A stretch of DNA of 64,000 bases from Sphingobacterium psychroaquaticum (GCF_900177625.1 NZ_FXAU01000006.1:186001-250000), one strand, 5' to 3'; counted from the stretch's first letter, positions 46,954 through 55,642 are shown. The notes: generated by a model from the sequence alone, not told the origin. Program-made: numbers and translations.

Positions 46954-47943
46954 ATGAAACGAACAAACAGAAGAGCGTTTATACAACAACTGGGTATGGT
47001 AGGTGTCGGCACAGCCGCACTTACCCTGCCAACAATACCGGCCTTTGCGCAACAGACGTATAAGAAAATTGGGATTATCGGTCTGGATACCTCCCACAGT
47101 GAGATGTTTACCAAGGATATCAATGAGGGGAGCCTCAAAGATCGTGGTTATCGCGTGGTAGCGGCTTACCCGCACGGGAGTAAGGATATCCCGTCGGCCT
47201 TGGGCATGAAGCAAGGTATTATAGATGCCGTGCAAAAAATGGGCGTACAAATTGTAGATTCCATTGAGCAGCTGCTCAAGCAGGTGGATTACATCTTGTT
47301 GGAGTCGAACGACGGACGTGTGCATTTAGAGCAAGCAACGAAAGTTATCAAAGCGAAGAAACCGTTGTTTATCGATAAACCGATGGCTGAAAACCTGGAT
47401 AAGGTGAAAGCGATCTTCGACTTGGCAAAGAAAAACAATGTGCCGGTGTTCTCGTCTTCGTCCCTCCGTTATGATAAGCTGGTACGCGAGGTGAAGGGCG
47501 GTAAGATTGGTAAGGTGATGGGGGCTGATGTGTATACACCCGCAGAAATCGAACCGAACCATATCGATCAAGCGTGGTACATGATCCACGGTATCGAGAT
47601 GCTCTTTACGGTGATGGGTACGGGGTGTAAGGAGGTGTTCCGTGCGTTCAGTCCTGACCAAGAGCAAATGGTAGGTATCTGGTCCGACGGCCGTATAGGA
47701 ACGGTACGCGGTATCCGAAAAGGGGCGTCCAATATTGCGGGTATCGCTTTTGGGGAGACGGGCATATCCCAACTTGGACCGTTTGCAGGCTATGGTCCGC
47801 TGGTGGCAGAGATATTGACTTTCTTTGATACCGGTAAAGTGCCGGTACCACCCGAGGAGACAATCGAGATATTTAAGTTTATGGAGGCCGGTCAACGGAG
47901 TAAGGCTACGGGCGGGAAAGTACAGTTGAGTGAAATAGGTTAA
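46954..47943 (+). CDS. Tat-exported Gfo/Idh/MocA-like oxidoreductase, small type (locus C)
   Basis: A 329-aa protein from ATG 46954 with a Tat motif (TNRRAFIQQLGMVGVGTAALTLP) and AFA. An earlier in-frame start would overlap the preceding gene and lacks the signal. The cofactor loop reads GIIGLDTSHSEM (40-51) in place of a GxGxxG motif, and the EKP position is DKP (141-143). This divergent loop makes the cofactor binding less sure. Last gene of locus C before the repeat region. It probably acts with the preceding oxidoreductase and perhaps with the GMC flavoprotein 1.2 kb downstream. Confidence 0.82.
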   Translation: MKRTNRRAFIQQLGMVGVGTAALTLPTIPAFAQQTYKKIGIIGLDTSHSEMFTKDINEGSLKDRGYRVVAAYPHGSKDIPSALGMKQGIIDAVQKMGVQIVDSIEQLLKQVDYILLESNDGRVHLEQATKVIKAKKPLFIDKPMAENLDKVKAIFDLAKKNNVPVFSSSSLRYDKLVREVKGGKIGKVMGADVYTPAEIEPNHIDQAWYMIHGIEMLFTVMGTGCKEVFRAFSPDQEQMVGIWSDGRIGTVRGIRKGASNIAGIAFGETGISQLGPFAGYGPLVAEILTFFDTGKVPVPPEETIEIFKFMEAGQRSKATGGKVQLSEIG

Positions 47944-47954
47944 GGTTAGGTTAT

Positions 47955-48083
47955 GGCCTCTATGCCGGCCGGGCATCTTCCTTTTGAAGCCAAAAGTAAG
48001 CAAAACCTTGTCGCTAGGAATATTTGCAGGGAATGGTCCGTGCAAGGGCAAGTTTCTACAGAAGCAAATATTCCTCAGGCGAC
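47955..48083 (+). repeat. Two-hairpin dispersed repeat R2, copy 1
   Basis: Short hairpin CTTCCTTTT (47977-47985) / AAAAGTAAG (47992-48000) with one mismatch, then long hairpin arms GTCGCTAGGAATATTTGC (48010-48027) and the near-inverse 20-mer ending AGGCGAC (48064-48083). Confidence 0.75.
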
Positions 48084-48338
48084 ATTTGCGAAGATGGGAA
48101 GGGCGGTGCAAAATAATACTGGAACCATGGATTTGACCCTAGTTGGATGACGGTATAGTTTACACAGCAGTTCGTCATTGTGAGGAGTGCAGCGACGTGG
48201 CAATCTCATTTAAGAGTATAGCTTGTAGATCCCTCCGATGTCGGGATGACGGTATAGTCTACAGAGCAGTTCGTCATTGTGAGGAGCGTAGCGACGTGGC
48301 AATCTCATTTAGGATATGGTCCATAGGTTTTATGCGAA

Positions 48339-48468
48339 GGCCTCTATGCCGGCCGGGCATCTTCCTTTTTTTCTAAAAAAGGAAGCAAAAAATCGTCGCT
48401 AGGAATATTTGCAGGAAATGGTCCGTGCAAGGGCAAGTTTCTACAGAAGCAAATATTCCTCAGGCGAC
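48339..48468 (+). repeat. Two-hairpin dispersed repeat R2, copy 2
   Basis: Short hairpin CTTCCTTTTTT (48361-48371) / AAAAAAGGAAG (48375-48385), fully paired. Long hairpin arms at 48395-48412 and 48449-48468. The segment repeats 287 bases further on. Confidence 0.75.
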
Positions 48469-48625
48469 ATTTGCGAAGATGGGAGGGGCGGTGCAAAATA
48501 ATACTGGAACCAGAGATTTGACCCTAGTTGGGATGACGGTATAGTCTACAGAGCAATTCGTCATTGTGAGGAGCGTAGCGACGTGGCAATCTCATTTAGG
48601 ATATGGTTCATAGGTTTTATACGAA

Positions 48626-48755
48626 GGCCTCTATGCCGGCCGGGCATCTTCCTTTTTTTCTAAAAAAGGAAGCAAAAAATCGTCGCTAGGAATATTTGCA
48701 GGAAATGGTCCGTGCAAGGGCAAGTTTCTACAGAAGCAAATATTCCTCAGGCGAC
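48626..48755 (+). repeat. Two-hairpin dispersed repeat R2, copy 3
   Basis: Essentially identical to copy 2 at an offset of 287 bases, with long-hairpin arms at 48682-48699 and 48736-48755. Copies 2 and 3 with the intervening R3 repeat form a recent tandem duplication. Confidence 0.75.
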
Positions 48756-49190
48756 ATTTGCGAAGATGGGAGGGGTGGAGTAAAATAATACTGGAACCAG
48801 AGATTTGACCCTAGTTGGGATGACGGTATAGTTTACATAGCAGGTCGTCATTGCGAGGAGGAACGACGCGGCAATCTCATTTAGGATTATAAAGCTTGTA
48901 GATCCCTCCGATGTCGGGATGACGGTATAGTTTACACAGCCGTTCGTCATTGTGAGGATTGTAGCGACGTGACAATCTCATTTAGGAGTATATCTTGTAG
49001 ATCCCTCCGATGTCGGGATGACGGTATAGTCTCTTAGGAATGATATCTTTGCGCGGAGAGAAAGTCTACAGAGCAATTCGTCATTGTGAGGAGCGCAGCG
49101 ACGTGGCAATCTATGTTATAAATAAGGATGGGAAATCCCTGCGGTCGCCCATCTTTTAATTCATATTACGTTTAAAATTAAAAACAAATA

Positions 49191-50879
49191 ATGCTTACAG
49201 ATAATCAGTATGATGCTATTGTGATTGGTTCCGGGATTTCGGGCGGTTGGGCTGCCAAGGAGTTCTGTGAACAGGGGTTCAAGACTTTGGTCTTGGAGCG
49301 TGGGCGGGATGTAAAGCATCTGAAGGATTATCCGACAGCGTACCTCGATCCGTGGCAATTTCCGCACCGTAACCAACTGCCCAAGTCGGTTGCCGAGGAG
49401 AACCCAATAGCCGCACGCTGCTATGCCTTTCGGGAGGACGCGTTGCATTTTTTTACCAAGGATAAAGAGCAGCCCTATATTCAAGAAAAGCCGTTTGACT
49501 GGATCCGTGGCTATCAGGTGGGCGGAAAGTCTCTCACGTGGGCACGGCAGGTACAGCGTTGGTCTGATTTTGATTTCGAAGGACCGGCACGCGATGGCTT
49601 TGCTGTCGACTGGCCCATTCGTTACCGTGATATTGCGCCTTGGTACAGCCATGTGGAGCGTTTTATTGGGGTGTCGGGCAAGAAAGAAGGCAATGCGTTT
49701 ATGCCAGACGGAGAGTTCTTACCTCCTTTTGAGCTGAATGCCGTCGAGCAGATGATTCAGCAAGAGGTGGCACGAAACTACACCGATAGGCAGGTCCTGC
49801 ATGGTCGCTGTGCACATGTGACGAAGCCGCAAGCGGTTCATATTGCCCAAGGGCGCACGTCATGTCAGGCTCGGTCGCTCTGTAGCCGCGGGTGCCCGTT
49901 TGGTGGATACTTTAGCTCCAATGCGTCCACCTTGCCGTGGGCAGCGAAGACGGGAAATCTGACGCTCCGACCCGGGTCTATCGTGGAATCTATCCTTTAC
50001 GACGAAGGTAAAGGTCAGGCAATTGGTGTCCGGATAATCGATCAACAGACACATGAACGCCAGGAGTTTTACGCTGCGGTTATCTTCGTCAATGCTTCCG
50101 CCTTGGCGACCAATCAGATCTTGCTCAATTCTAAATCTAAACGCTTTCCTAACGGATTAGGTAACGATAGCGGACTGCTGGGTAAGTATATTGCTTTTCA
50201 CAACTATATGGGGCGCCTTTCGGGCGAGGTTGAAGGGTTTGAAGATAGTTACTATTATGGACGCAGGCCTACGCAACCGCTGATTCCCAATTTCCGGAAT
50301 GTGGCAAAGCAAGAGGCCGATTTCTTACGGGGGTATGCTTTGTTCTTTTCTGCCTACCGCACGCGTGGGCAGCAGGAGGGGGACGGACTGGGAGCGGCTT
50401 TCAAAGACGCACTACTGGTGCCAGGTCGCTGGCAGGTGTCCATGATGATGCAGGGGGAAACTATTCCTATTGCGGAGAACCATGTCCGACTGAGCGAGAC
50501 GGAGGTTGATCCATACGGTATGCCGCAACTGGTTACTTCGGTGGGGTACCAAGAAAATGATTTCAAAAGCATGGAAGATTTCTTGACGCAAGGAACCGCT
50601 ATTTTGGAGAAGGCTGGGGTTAAAAATATCAAGCAGCATCGTAACCAGCAGAATCCGGGTCTGGATATCCATGAAATGGGCGGTGCTCGTATGGGGCATG
50701 ATCCAAAGACATCGATTCTCAATGCGCACAATCAGATGCATGGATGTCCAAATGTCTATGTCACCGATGGTGCTTGCATGACCTCCACTGGCACACAAAA
50801 TCCATCCATAACCTATATGGCTTTAACTGCACGTGCCGTGCATCATGCCGTGAAGTTGTTTTTAGTTGGTAGAGAGTAG
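49191..50879 (+). CDS. GMC-family FAD oxidoreductase
   Basis: A 562-aa flavoprotein. The FAD loop is GSGISG (13-18) followed by LVLERG. A middle stretch GYQVGGKSLTWARQ covers the second FAD contact, and the C-terminal GLDIHEMGGARMG and QNPSITYMALTARA give the catalytic His/Asn region. Cys225, Cys231 and Cys235 lie close together. Members with this pattern oxidise the C3 hydroxyl of sugars and glycosides in Bacteroidota and alphaproteobacteria, usually with a small secreted partner subunit, which is not seen next to it here. No signal peptide is visible. Its place after locus C suggests oxidative sugar breakdown (inference). Confidence 0.85.
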   Translation: MLTDNQYDAIVIGSGISGGWAAKEFCEQGFKTLVLERGRDVKHLKDYPTAYLDPWQFPHRNQLPKSVAEENPIAARCYAFREDALHFFTKDKEQPYIQEKPFDWIRGYQVGGKSLTWARQVQRWSDFDFEGPARDGFAVDWPIRYRDIAPWYSHVERFIGVSGKKEGNAFMPDGEFLPPFELNAVEQMIQQEVARNYTDRQVLHGRCAHVTKPQAVHIAQGRTSCQARSLCSRGCPFGGYFSSNASTLPWAAKTGNLTLRPGSIVESILYDEGKGQAIGVRIIDQQTHERQEFYAAVIFVNASALATNQILLNSKSKRFPNGLGNDSGLLGKYIAFHNYMGRLSGEVEGFEDSYYYGRRPTQPLIPNFRNVAKQEADFLRGYALFFSAYRTRGQQEGDGLGAAFKDALLVPGRWQVSMMMQGETIPIAENHVRLSETEVDPYGMPQLVTSVGYQENDFKSMEDFLTQGTAILEKAGVKNIKQHRNQQNPGLDIHEMGGARMGHDPKTSILNAHNQMHGCPNVYVTDGACMTSTGTQNPSITYMALTARAVHHAVKLFLVGRE

Positions 50880-51201
50880 TTTGTGGTGGTTAGTAGTTTG
50901 TAGAGTTTAGTTCGTAGTTGATGTAGGAAAGTAGTTCGTAGATACGTCATTGCGAACCTGAGGTACGAAGGTGCGGCAATCTTCTAACCTAGGTTGATCG
51001 TATCTCGGAATGATTTACAAACTATGACTGGCGAGGGCGACCACAAGGGTAGCCCCTACAGTAGAAAGAAAATCATGCGTAGGGGCTGGGCTTGCCCCCG
51101 CCCATTGTTGTTTAAAAGGTAAACCATATTGTGGAGGGATCTAGGGACTAGATAAGTAACAAACTTTTTTCCAAGATGATCCTAAATTAAATGAGACTCA
51201 T
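50880..51201. other. Intergenic region with short repeats before the arsenic operon
   Basis: 322 bases without a gene. GTAGTTTGTAG-type words (50880-50945), a diverged R3-like piece (CGTCATTGCGAACCTGAGG, about 50945-50985) and an imperfect inverted repeat at 51030-51105 (AGCCCCTAC 51051-51059 with GTAGGGGCT 51079-51087, outer GC-rich arms) fill most of it. Confidence 0.55.
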
Positions 51202-51232
51202 TTTGAAAAATAAAATTAATATCGTAATATTG
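51202..51232 (+). promoter_or_regulatory. Promoter of the arsenic operon
   Basis: TTTG at 51202-51205, 19 bases, then TAATATTG at 51225-51232. This is one mismatch from the Bacteroidota consensus. The -7 box is inside the operator-like palindrome, so bound ArsR would block it. Confidence 0.6.
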
Positions 51233-51236
51233 CGAT
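51221..51236. promoter_or_regulatory. ArsR operator-like palindrome O1
   Basis: ATCGTAATATTGCGAT is symmetric at seven of eight pairs and overlaps the promoter -7 box, 14 bases before arsR. A second, closely related site is at 51602-51617. Confidence 0.6.
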
Positions 51237-51250
51237 GTTAATTGTATGTC

Positions 51251-51580
51251 ATGGGAACAACAAAAACAGAAATATACACGGAAGAGCAAAATAGATTAGC
51301 CTCCTTGCTGAAGGTATTGGCGCATCCGGCTCGTATTGCCATCCTCCAATATATCATCGACCAAAAGGCTTGTATCTGTAATGATCTTGTCGATGAACTT
51401 GGCTTGGCGCAGGCTACCATATCACAGCATCTTAAAGAATTAAAGAGCAGCGGAATCATCCAGGGTTCGGTCGAAGGTAAATCGGTATGCTACTGTATCG
51501 ATGAAAAGGTATGGAAACAATTCCAATTGCATTTTAATGGTTTTTTCAATCAAGATGTGAAAATAGATAGGTGCTGTTAA
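51251..51580 (+). CDS. arsR: ArsR-family metalloregulator
   Basis: A 109-aa winged-helix repressor starting at ATG 51251 (a TTG three codons earlier is less likely). The DNA-recognition helix is LAQATISQHLKELKSSG (52-68). Cys41 and Cys43 (KACICNDLV) match the CxC metal site of ArsR, and Cys80/Cys82 and a C-terminal CysCys (108-109) give further thiols that may bind As(III). First gene of an operon with DUF6428, a phosphatase-like reductase and Acr3. It would repress from O1 and O2 until arsenite is present. Confidence 0.9.
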   Translation: MGTTKTEIYTEEQNRLASLLKVLAHPARIAILQYIIDQKACICNDLVDELGLAQATISQHLKELKSSGIIQGSVEGKSVCYCIDEKVWKQFQLHFNGFFNQDVKIDRCC

Positions 51581-51601
51581 GCCTTTTTTTTATCTATACG
51601 C

Positions 51602-51617
51602 ATCGGTATATTACGAT
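51602..51617. promoter_or_regulatory. ArsR operator-like palindrome O2, inside the operon
   Basis: ATCGGTATATTACGAT matches the reverse complement of O1 at 14 of 16 positions. It lies 22 bases after arsR and about 80 bases before the next gene, so a second regulated promoter may serve the downstream genes. Confidence 0.5.
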
Positions 51618-51695
51618 GATAGTATTTCCTATATGCACAAGAACTAATAAACAAATTCAATAATCGCTGCTTCGGCAGAATAAAAAAAGAACAAG

Positions 51696-52169
51696 ATGAC
51701 ACTGACAGAAATCAAAGAAATCCTACCTACATTATCGAATGTAGCTTTTCAATTAGAGGACGGAACTTTTGTTCCCGAACACTTCCACGTTACGGAAGTC
51801 GGACAGATTACGAAACACTTTATCGACTGCGGTGGTGTTATTCGGACGGAACAGGTGGTGAACTTCCAGCTATGGAATGCGGACGACTACGAGCACCGTT
51901 TAAAACCAGGGAAGCTGTTGCATATCATTAATCTATCCGAAGAAAAATTAGGGATGGTCGATGGTGAGATCGAAGTGGAATACCAAAGTACGACGATTGG
52001 CAAGTACGACCTGGCATTCAACGGATCAAATTTTGTCTTAAAAAACAAGACCACCGCATGTCTAGCGGAAGATGCGTGCGGTATCCCGGGCGCAAAAACC
52101 AAAGTAACGTTATCCCAGCTGCCAATCAGTAACGCTTCTTCGTGCACCCCAGGTTCAGGCTGTTGTTAA
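51696..52169 (+). CDS. DUF6428-type arsenic-operon accessory protein
   Basis: A 157-aa soluble protein with a beta-rich core (VAFQLEDGTFVPEHFHVTEVGQ, FIDCGGVIRTEQVVNFQLW) and a cysteine-rich end (KTTACLAEDACGIPG, then SSCTPGSGCC). It resembles the small proteins found next to arsR and arsC-like genes in Bacteroidota (DUF6428). The clustered C-terminal cysteines suggest As(III) or metal binding, but no function has been shown that I know of. It lies between arsR and the reductase-like gene. Confidence 0.7.
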   Translation: MTLTEIKEILPTLSNVAFQLEDGTFVPEHFHVTEVGQITKHFIDCGGVIRTEQVVNFQLWNADDYEHRLKPGKLLHIINLSEEKLGMVDGEIEVEYQSTTIGKYDLAFNGSNFVLKNKTTACLAEDACGIPGAKTKVTLSQLPISNASSCTPGSGCC

Positions 52170-52183
52170 TCTAGTTTAGTACC

Positions 52184-52804
52184 ATGATGTATCCAGCCTT
52201 ATCCCATACGATAGCGCACGTGCTGCAGGGGCACCAGGTAGGTCCGGAGCGCCGTGAACAGTTGCAGCCTCTTATTGATTATATCCAGGAGAAAGTCTGT
52301 CGCGGACAAGCGGTCGACCTCAACTTTATCTGTACGCACAACTCCCGTCGGAGCCATCTGGCGCAGGTATGGGCCGAAACGGCAGCAATATACTTTGGTG
52401 TTCCACGTGTGACCTGCTACTCGGGCGGTACCGAGGCTACGGCGCTGTTTCCTAAAATCCTTGATACACTCATCGCACAGGGCTTTACAGCCAGTACTCT
52501 TGCTGAAGGTGCAAACCCAATTTATGGCATGAAGTGTCAGGATAATGCTCGGCCTATTATTGGATTCTCGAAAGTATACGACAGCCCTTTTAATCCAGCA
52601 ACCGACTTTGCGGCCGTGCTTACATGCACGCAGGCGGATGAAGGATGCCCTTTTATTGCGGGCGCCGAGAAGCGGATTTCTCTGCCTTTTGAAGATCCGA
52701 AGCAGTCGGATGGTACCGCTGAACAATGCGAAGTCTATGCGGCACGCAGCCTTGAGATTGCTGCTGCCATGTTTTATGTTTTCTCAAAAATTAAACGATC
52801 ATGA
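52184..52804 (+). CDS. Low-molecular-weight phosphatase-like arsenate reductase
   Basis: A 206-aa protein of the LMW protein-tyrosine-phosphatase/ArsC fold. The P-loop is ICTHNSRRS (Cys50, Arg56), followed by [17 protein letters not shown]. It is longer than classical thioredoxin-coupled ArsC (about 130-140 aa), with an N-terminal extension of about 45 residues. In this operon it most likely reduces arsenate to arsenite before export; a true phosphatase role is the alternative. Its stop overlaps the Acr3 start (ATGA). Confidence 0.82.
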   Translation: MMYPALSHTIAHVLQGHQVGPERREQLQPLIDYIQEKVCRGQAVDLNFICTHNSRRSHLAQVWAETAAIYFGVPRVTCYSGGTEATALFPKILDTLIAQGFTASTLAEGANPIYGMKCQDNARPIIGFSKVYDSPFNPATDFAAVLTCTQADEGCPFIAGAEKRISLPFEDPKQSDGTAEQCEVYAARSLEIAAAMFYVFSKIKRS

Positions 52805-53826
52805 TGCAGCCCCGACTAAAATTTTTGGACCGCTACCTCACCCTTTGGATTTTTATGGCGATGGCTTTTGGTGTGGGATTGGGGTTTTTCTTTCCGGAGA
52901 TTGCCCAGCGGATGGATACCGTTTCGGTGGGCACCACAATTATTCCGTTGGCGATCGGATTGATCCTGATGATGTATCCACCCCTCGCTAAAGTCGACTA
53001 TTCCTTGCTCCCGCACGCTTTTCGTGATAAGAAGGTCATCAGTATCTCTTTGCTCCTCAATTGGGTGGTCGGCCCCATCCTGATGTTTGCATTGGCCATT
53101 CTCTTTTTGCGCGATGAGCCCGATTATATGGTCGGCTTAATTCTGATCGGCTTGGCGCGATGTATCGCGATGGTTATTGTGTGGAATGATCTGGCTAAGG
53201 GAAACCGGGAATATGCCGCCCTGCTGATCGCATTAAACAGTATTTTCCAGGTCTTTACGTACAGCTTTTTTGTATGGCTGTTTATCAATGTGTTGCCGCG
53301 GACATTGGGTATAGCCGATTTTCAGGTGGAGGTCTCCATGCGCGATGTAACCGAAAGTGTACTTATCTATCTCGGAATTCCTTTTCTAGCGGGTTTCTTG
53401 AGCCGATTTATTCTGACCAGAACCAAAGGGATTGCGTGGTACAACCATACGTTTATTCCACGTATTTCACCTATTACACTGTATGCCCTGCTCTTCACGA
53501 TCGTGTTGATGTTCAGTTTGAAAGGCGACCGTATTGTCGCACTACCCATGGATGTGGTCCGCGTAGCGATACCCTTGGTTATCTACTTTGTACTGATGTT
53601 CTTCTTGAGCTTCTTTATCAATAGATCGTTAGGCGTGCCGTACGATAAGAATGCTGCGATCGCTTTTACTGCGACAGGCAATAACTTCGAATTGGCCATA
53701 GCCGTCTCCATTGCCGTGTTCGGGATTCACTCCCCACAAGCATTTGTCGGCGTTATCGGTCCACTGGTTGAAGTTCCAGTGTTGATCCTGTTAGTCCGTG
53801 CTAGCTTGTGGATGCGAGGGGAGTAG
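52801..53826 (+). CDS. acr3: Acr3-family arsenite efflux transporter
   Basis: A 341-aa inner-membrane protein with about ten hydrophobic segments. Cys121 in [18 protein letters not shown] and Glu297 in [12 protein letters not shown] are the conserved functional residues of Acr3 transporters, which expel As(III) using the proton-motive force. It is last in the arsenic operon, overlapping the reductase gene by 4 bases. The length is normal for the family. Confidence 0.93.
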   Translation: MMQPRLKFLDRYLTLWIFMAMAFGVGLGFFFPEIAQRMDTVSVGTTIIPLAIGLILMMYPPLAKVDYSLLPHAFRDKKVISISLLLNWVVGPILMFALAILFLRDEPDYMVGLILIGLARCIAMVIVWNDLAKGNREYAALLIALNSIFQVFTYSFFVWLFINVLPRTLGIADFQVEVSMRDVTESVLIYLGIPFLAGFLSRFILTRTKGIAWYNHTFIPRISPITLYALLFTIVLMFSLKGDRIVALPMDVVRVAIPLVIYFVLMFFLSFFINRSLGVPYDKNAAIAFTATGNNFELAIAVSIAVFGIHSPQAFVGVIGPLVEVPVLILLVRASLWMRGE

Positions 53827-53857
53827 TTGGTAGTTTATAGTTCGTGGTTTGTGGCCG

Positions 53858-54070
53858 ACTAAACGCTATGAACTACAACACTAATGGCTACCAACTACAC
53901 ACTAATCGCTATGAACTACAACACTAAACGCTATGAACTATAACACTAAACGCTATGAACTATAACACTAATGGCTACCAACTACACACTAATCGCTATG
54001 AACTACATTAATCCCTATGAACTACACACTAATCGCTATGAACTACGACACTAAACGCTATGAACTATTC
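53858..54070. repeat. Array of ten 19-22-bp repeats
   Basis: Units of the form ACTAA-acGCTATGAACTAyaAC follow each other without spacers from 53858 to the stop codon of the minus-strand GHKL gene. Variants include ACTAATGGCTACCAACTACAC. The words also occur in the shorter tracts near 10.73, 29.72 and (inverted) 50.88 kb. Confidence 0.75.
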
Positions 54071-55335
54071 TAAATAATCGCCTTTATACGTGCATACTCC
54101 TTATCGGTAAGCTTTACACTTTGTGTGATCACGGGTAGTAAATCTTCGCGGCGGTCGGTTTGCAACAGCAGGTCGAAGAGACCCAAAAAGGTACGTGTGA
54201 GCTCCGGTTTCATGCCGACAAAGACTTTTGGATCTGCTGTATAAATTTCCTTGATCAATGCAATCAACACGCCTTTGCGCTGCTGGTCGGCCGGTGCGGG
54301 ACTGTAGTAGGGCAGGAGCAGCTTATCTTCTAACTCCTGGATCTTACCCTGCACGGCCTGCTCTAGCACATATTTCTTTTGCTTGCGATCCAAAAGATCA
54401 CGTAGCTCAGCTTGTAGTCGCTTGAAGAGAACCTGTTGCTCTTTGTGGCTGAATAAGGTATTGTCGTCCGCTAAGAACAGCTCTTCCTCCGAATTATCGA
54501 AGAAATTGGATTGGATGTATACACTGTGGTGAAAATCAATCGCATTGTTGTTAAAGCTGGTCAGGAGCTTGCTGACTTCTTTTTTCTCCGAATCTAGGAA
54601 ATAGTAGTAATAGCGGTCACCAATACTTTCCTTCCATCGGATATATTGGATATTAAATTGAGCGGTACTCTGTTCGTTTGGCGTGTAAAGCGTCACGGTC
54701 GTCTGGTCGCTCTCCGCAATCAGCTGGCTGTAGTCCAACAGTTCCCCATTGATACGGATTTCAAAGCCACGATCACGGTTCAAGAACAAGAACCAACCGA
54801 ATTCTTGCGCCAAGAAATGGATAAACTCAGGCGAGTGGAGGTAGTCGTCCTTTAAGCCGAATATTCCTTGTAGGACAGCCGTGGTGCCAGGGACAGCCGT
54901 TTTGCTTTCTTCTGGTGCGGATACCTCGTAGTTTTCCTTTTGTCCACGGTCGATCTCAATCTTGTAGGTGTAGTTTTTGCCGTCTTCGCTGTAGGTGGTG
55001 TACCAGCTGGCATGGGTCGCAAACAGCGAAAAGGAAAAACGACCTTTCCCTTTTTTACCACGGGTATAGGAGCTACGCTTTACGGCGTGGCGTTTGGTCG
55101 AATCCAAAAAATTTCCGAAGGCCAGTGTCAGCTCCTCATGCGGCATCCCTTCACCATTGTCGGCAATCTCAAGCTTATGGATATAACCCAATTCATTGCT
55201 GTCGTAGTCTATCGCGATTTTGCTGGCGCGGGCATCAAAGCCGTTCCATATATATTCGGCAATAGCCTGTGCCGGGTCTTTTGGTAGTCCTGCCGACTCG
55301 ATACTTGCATTGGTAAGCTTGGTGTTGTTTCTCAT
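54070..55335 (-). CDS. GHKL (Hsp90/MutL/MORC-like) ATPase
   Basis: A 421-aa protein. The N-terminal ATP-binding fold shows an N-box with Glu27-Asn31-Asp34 (AEYIWNGFDA), DNGEGM (59-64) and the lid GKKGKGRFS (93-101). Beyond about residue 200 it has a beta-rich transducer-like part and a charged helical region (LFKRLQAELRDLLDRKQKKYVLEQ) with no recognisable catalytic domain. Such stand-alone GHKL ATPases occur in bacterial MORC-like and defence-linked settings, and as uncharacterised ATP-binding proteins. An HNH endonuclease gene lies 0.5 kb upstream on the same strand. The function is not known. Confidence 0.75.
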   Translation of the reverse strand: MRNNTKLTNASIESAGLPKDPAQAIAEYIWNGFDARASKIAIDYDSNELGYIHKLEIADNGEGMPHEELTLAFGNFLDSTKRHAVKRSSYTRGKKGKGRFSFSLFATHASWYTTYSEDGKNYTYKIEIDRGQKENYEVSAPEESKTAVPGTTAVLQGIFGLKDDYLHSPEFIHFLAQEFGWFLFLNRDRGFEIRINGELLDYSQLIAESDQTTVTLYTPNEQSTAQFNIQYIRWKESIGDRYYYYFLDSEKKEVSKLLTSFNNNAIDFHHSVYIQSNFFDNSEEELFLADDNTLFSHKEQQVLFKRLQAELRDLLDRKQKKYVLEQAVQGKIQELEDKLLLPYYSPAPADQQRKGVLIALIKEIYTADPKVFVGMKPELTRTFLGLFDLLLQTDRREDLLPVITQSVKLTDKEYARIKAII

Positions 55336-55435
55336 GATGGATGATCCTTTGGCTGTTTAATCAGCACAAATTAACAAAAGCAAGGGGAAACTAAAAATTT
55401 CTTCACCAAGGAGATTTAAATCTATGCTGCTGGTC

Positions 55436-55642
55436 TTACCTTGAACCGTTTTTTCCAAACAACCAGTATAAGATAACACCGAGTCCGTTAAGCACCAGAA
55501 GAACGATTATCCATACAATGCGTAGGTTGCCTGTGAGGTTCGGATTCGTGATGGCGTGATAGAATGTGTAGATGTAAATGAGGGATAGAAGCAGAATGAC
55601 AATAAGTTCCAATCCGCCCACGTTGAGGAATAGCATGTTCAT
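55436..55642 (-). CDS. Small two-helix membrane protein, PLDc_N type
   Basis: A 68-aa protein with two membrane segments (LELIVILLLSLIYIYTFYHAI and IVWIIVLLVLNGLGVILYWLFG). The C-terminal W-x-I-I-x-L-V-L-N-G-L-G-V-I-L-Y pattern is that of the phospholipase D N-terminal (PLDc_N) small-protein family, whose role is unclear. It starts at ATG 55642 and sits between the HNH and GHKL genes on the same strand, with 100 bases to the latter. Confidence 0.75.
   Translation of the reverse strand: MNMLFLNVGGLELIVILLLSLIYIYTFYHAITNPNLTGNLRIVWIIVLLVLNGLGVILYWLFGKNGSR

Larger units (their letters stand above)
47944..49190. other. 1.25-kb dispersed-repeat region between locus C and the GMC gene
   Basis: No gene is seen; reading frames inside are made of repeats. 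It holds three direct copies of the two-hairpin repeat R2, at least six copies of a CGTCATTGTGAGGAG...CGTGGCAATCTC repeat (R3) near 48173, 48271, 48559, 48847, 48945 and 49078, and GATCCCTCCGATGTCGGGATGACGG-type pieces near 48229, 48900 and 49000. A 287-bp stretch is tandemly duplicated (about 48260-48830). The last 40 bases before 49191 should contain the GMC gene leader. Confidence 0.75.

Noticed and set aside
47326..48111. 261-codon open frame on the minus strand
   Set aside because: It is antisense to the well-supported third oxidoreductase and runs into repeats. The translation is rich in His and Arg with no motif.
48143..48376. 77-codon frame in the repeat region
   Set aside because: The translation itself is internally repeated because it runs through R3 repeats; there is no sign of selection as a protein.
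49191..50879. Reading the GMC gene as part of the locus C transcript
   Set aside because: More than 1.2 kb of repeats with several hairpins separate them, so joint transcription cannot be assumed.
53858..54070. Possible CRISPR array
   Set aside because: The units are contiguous with no spacers, and no cas genes are near.
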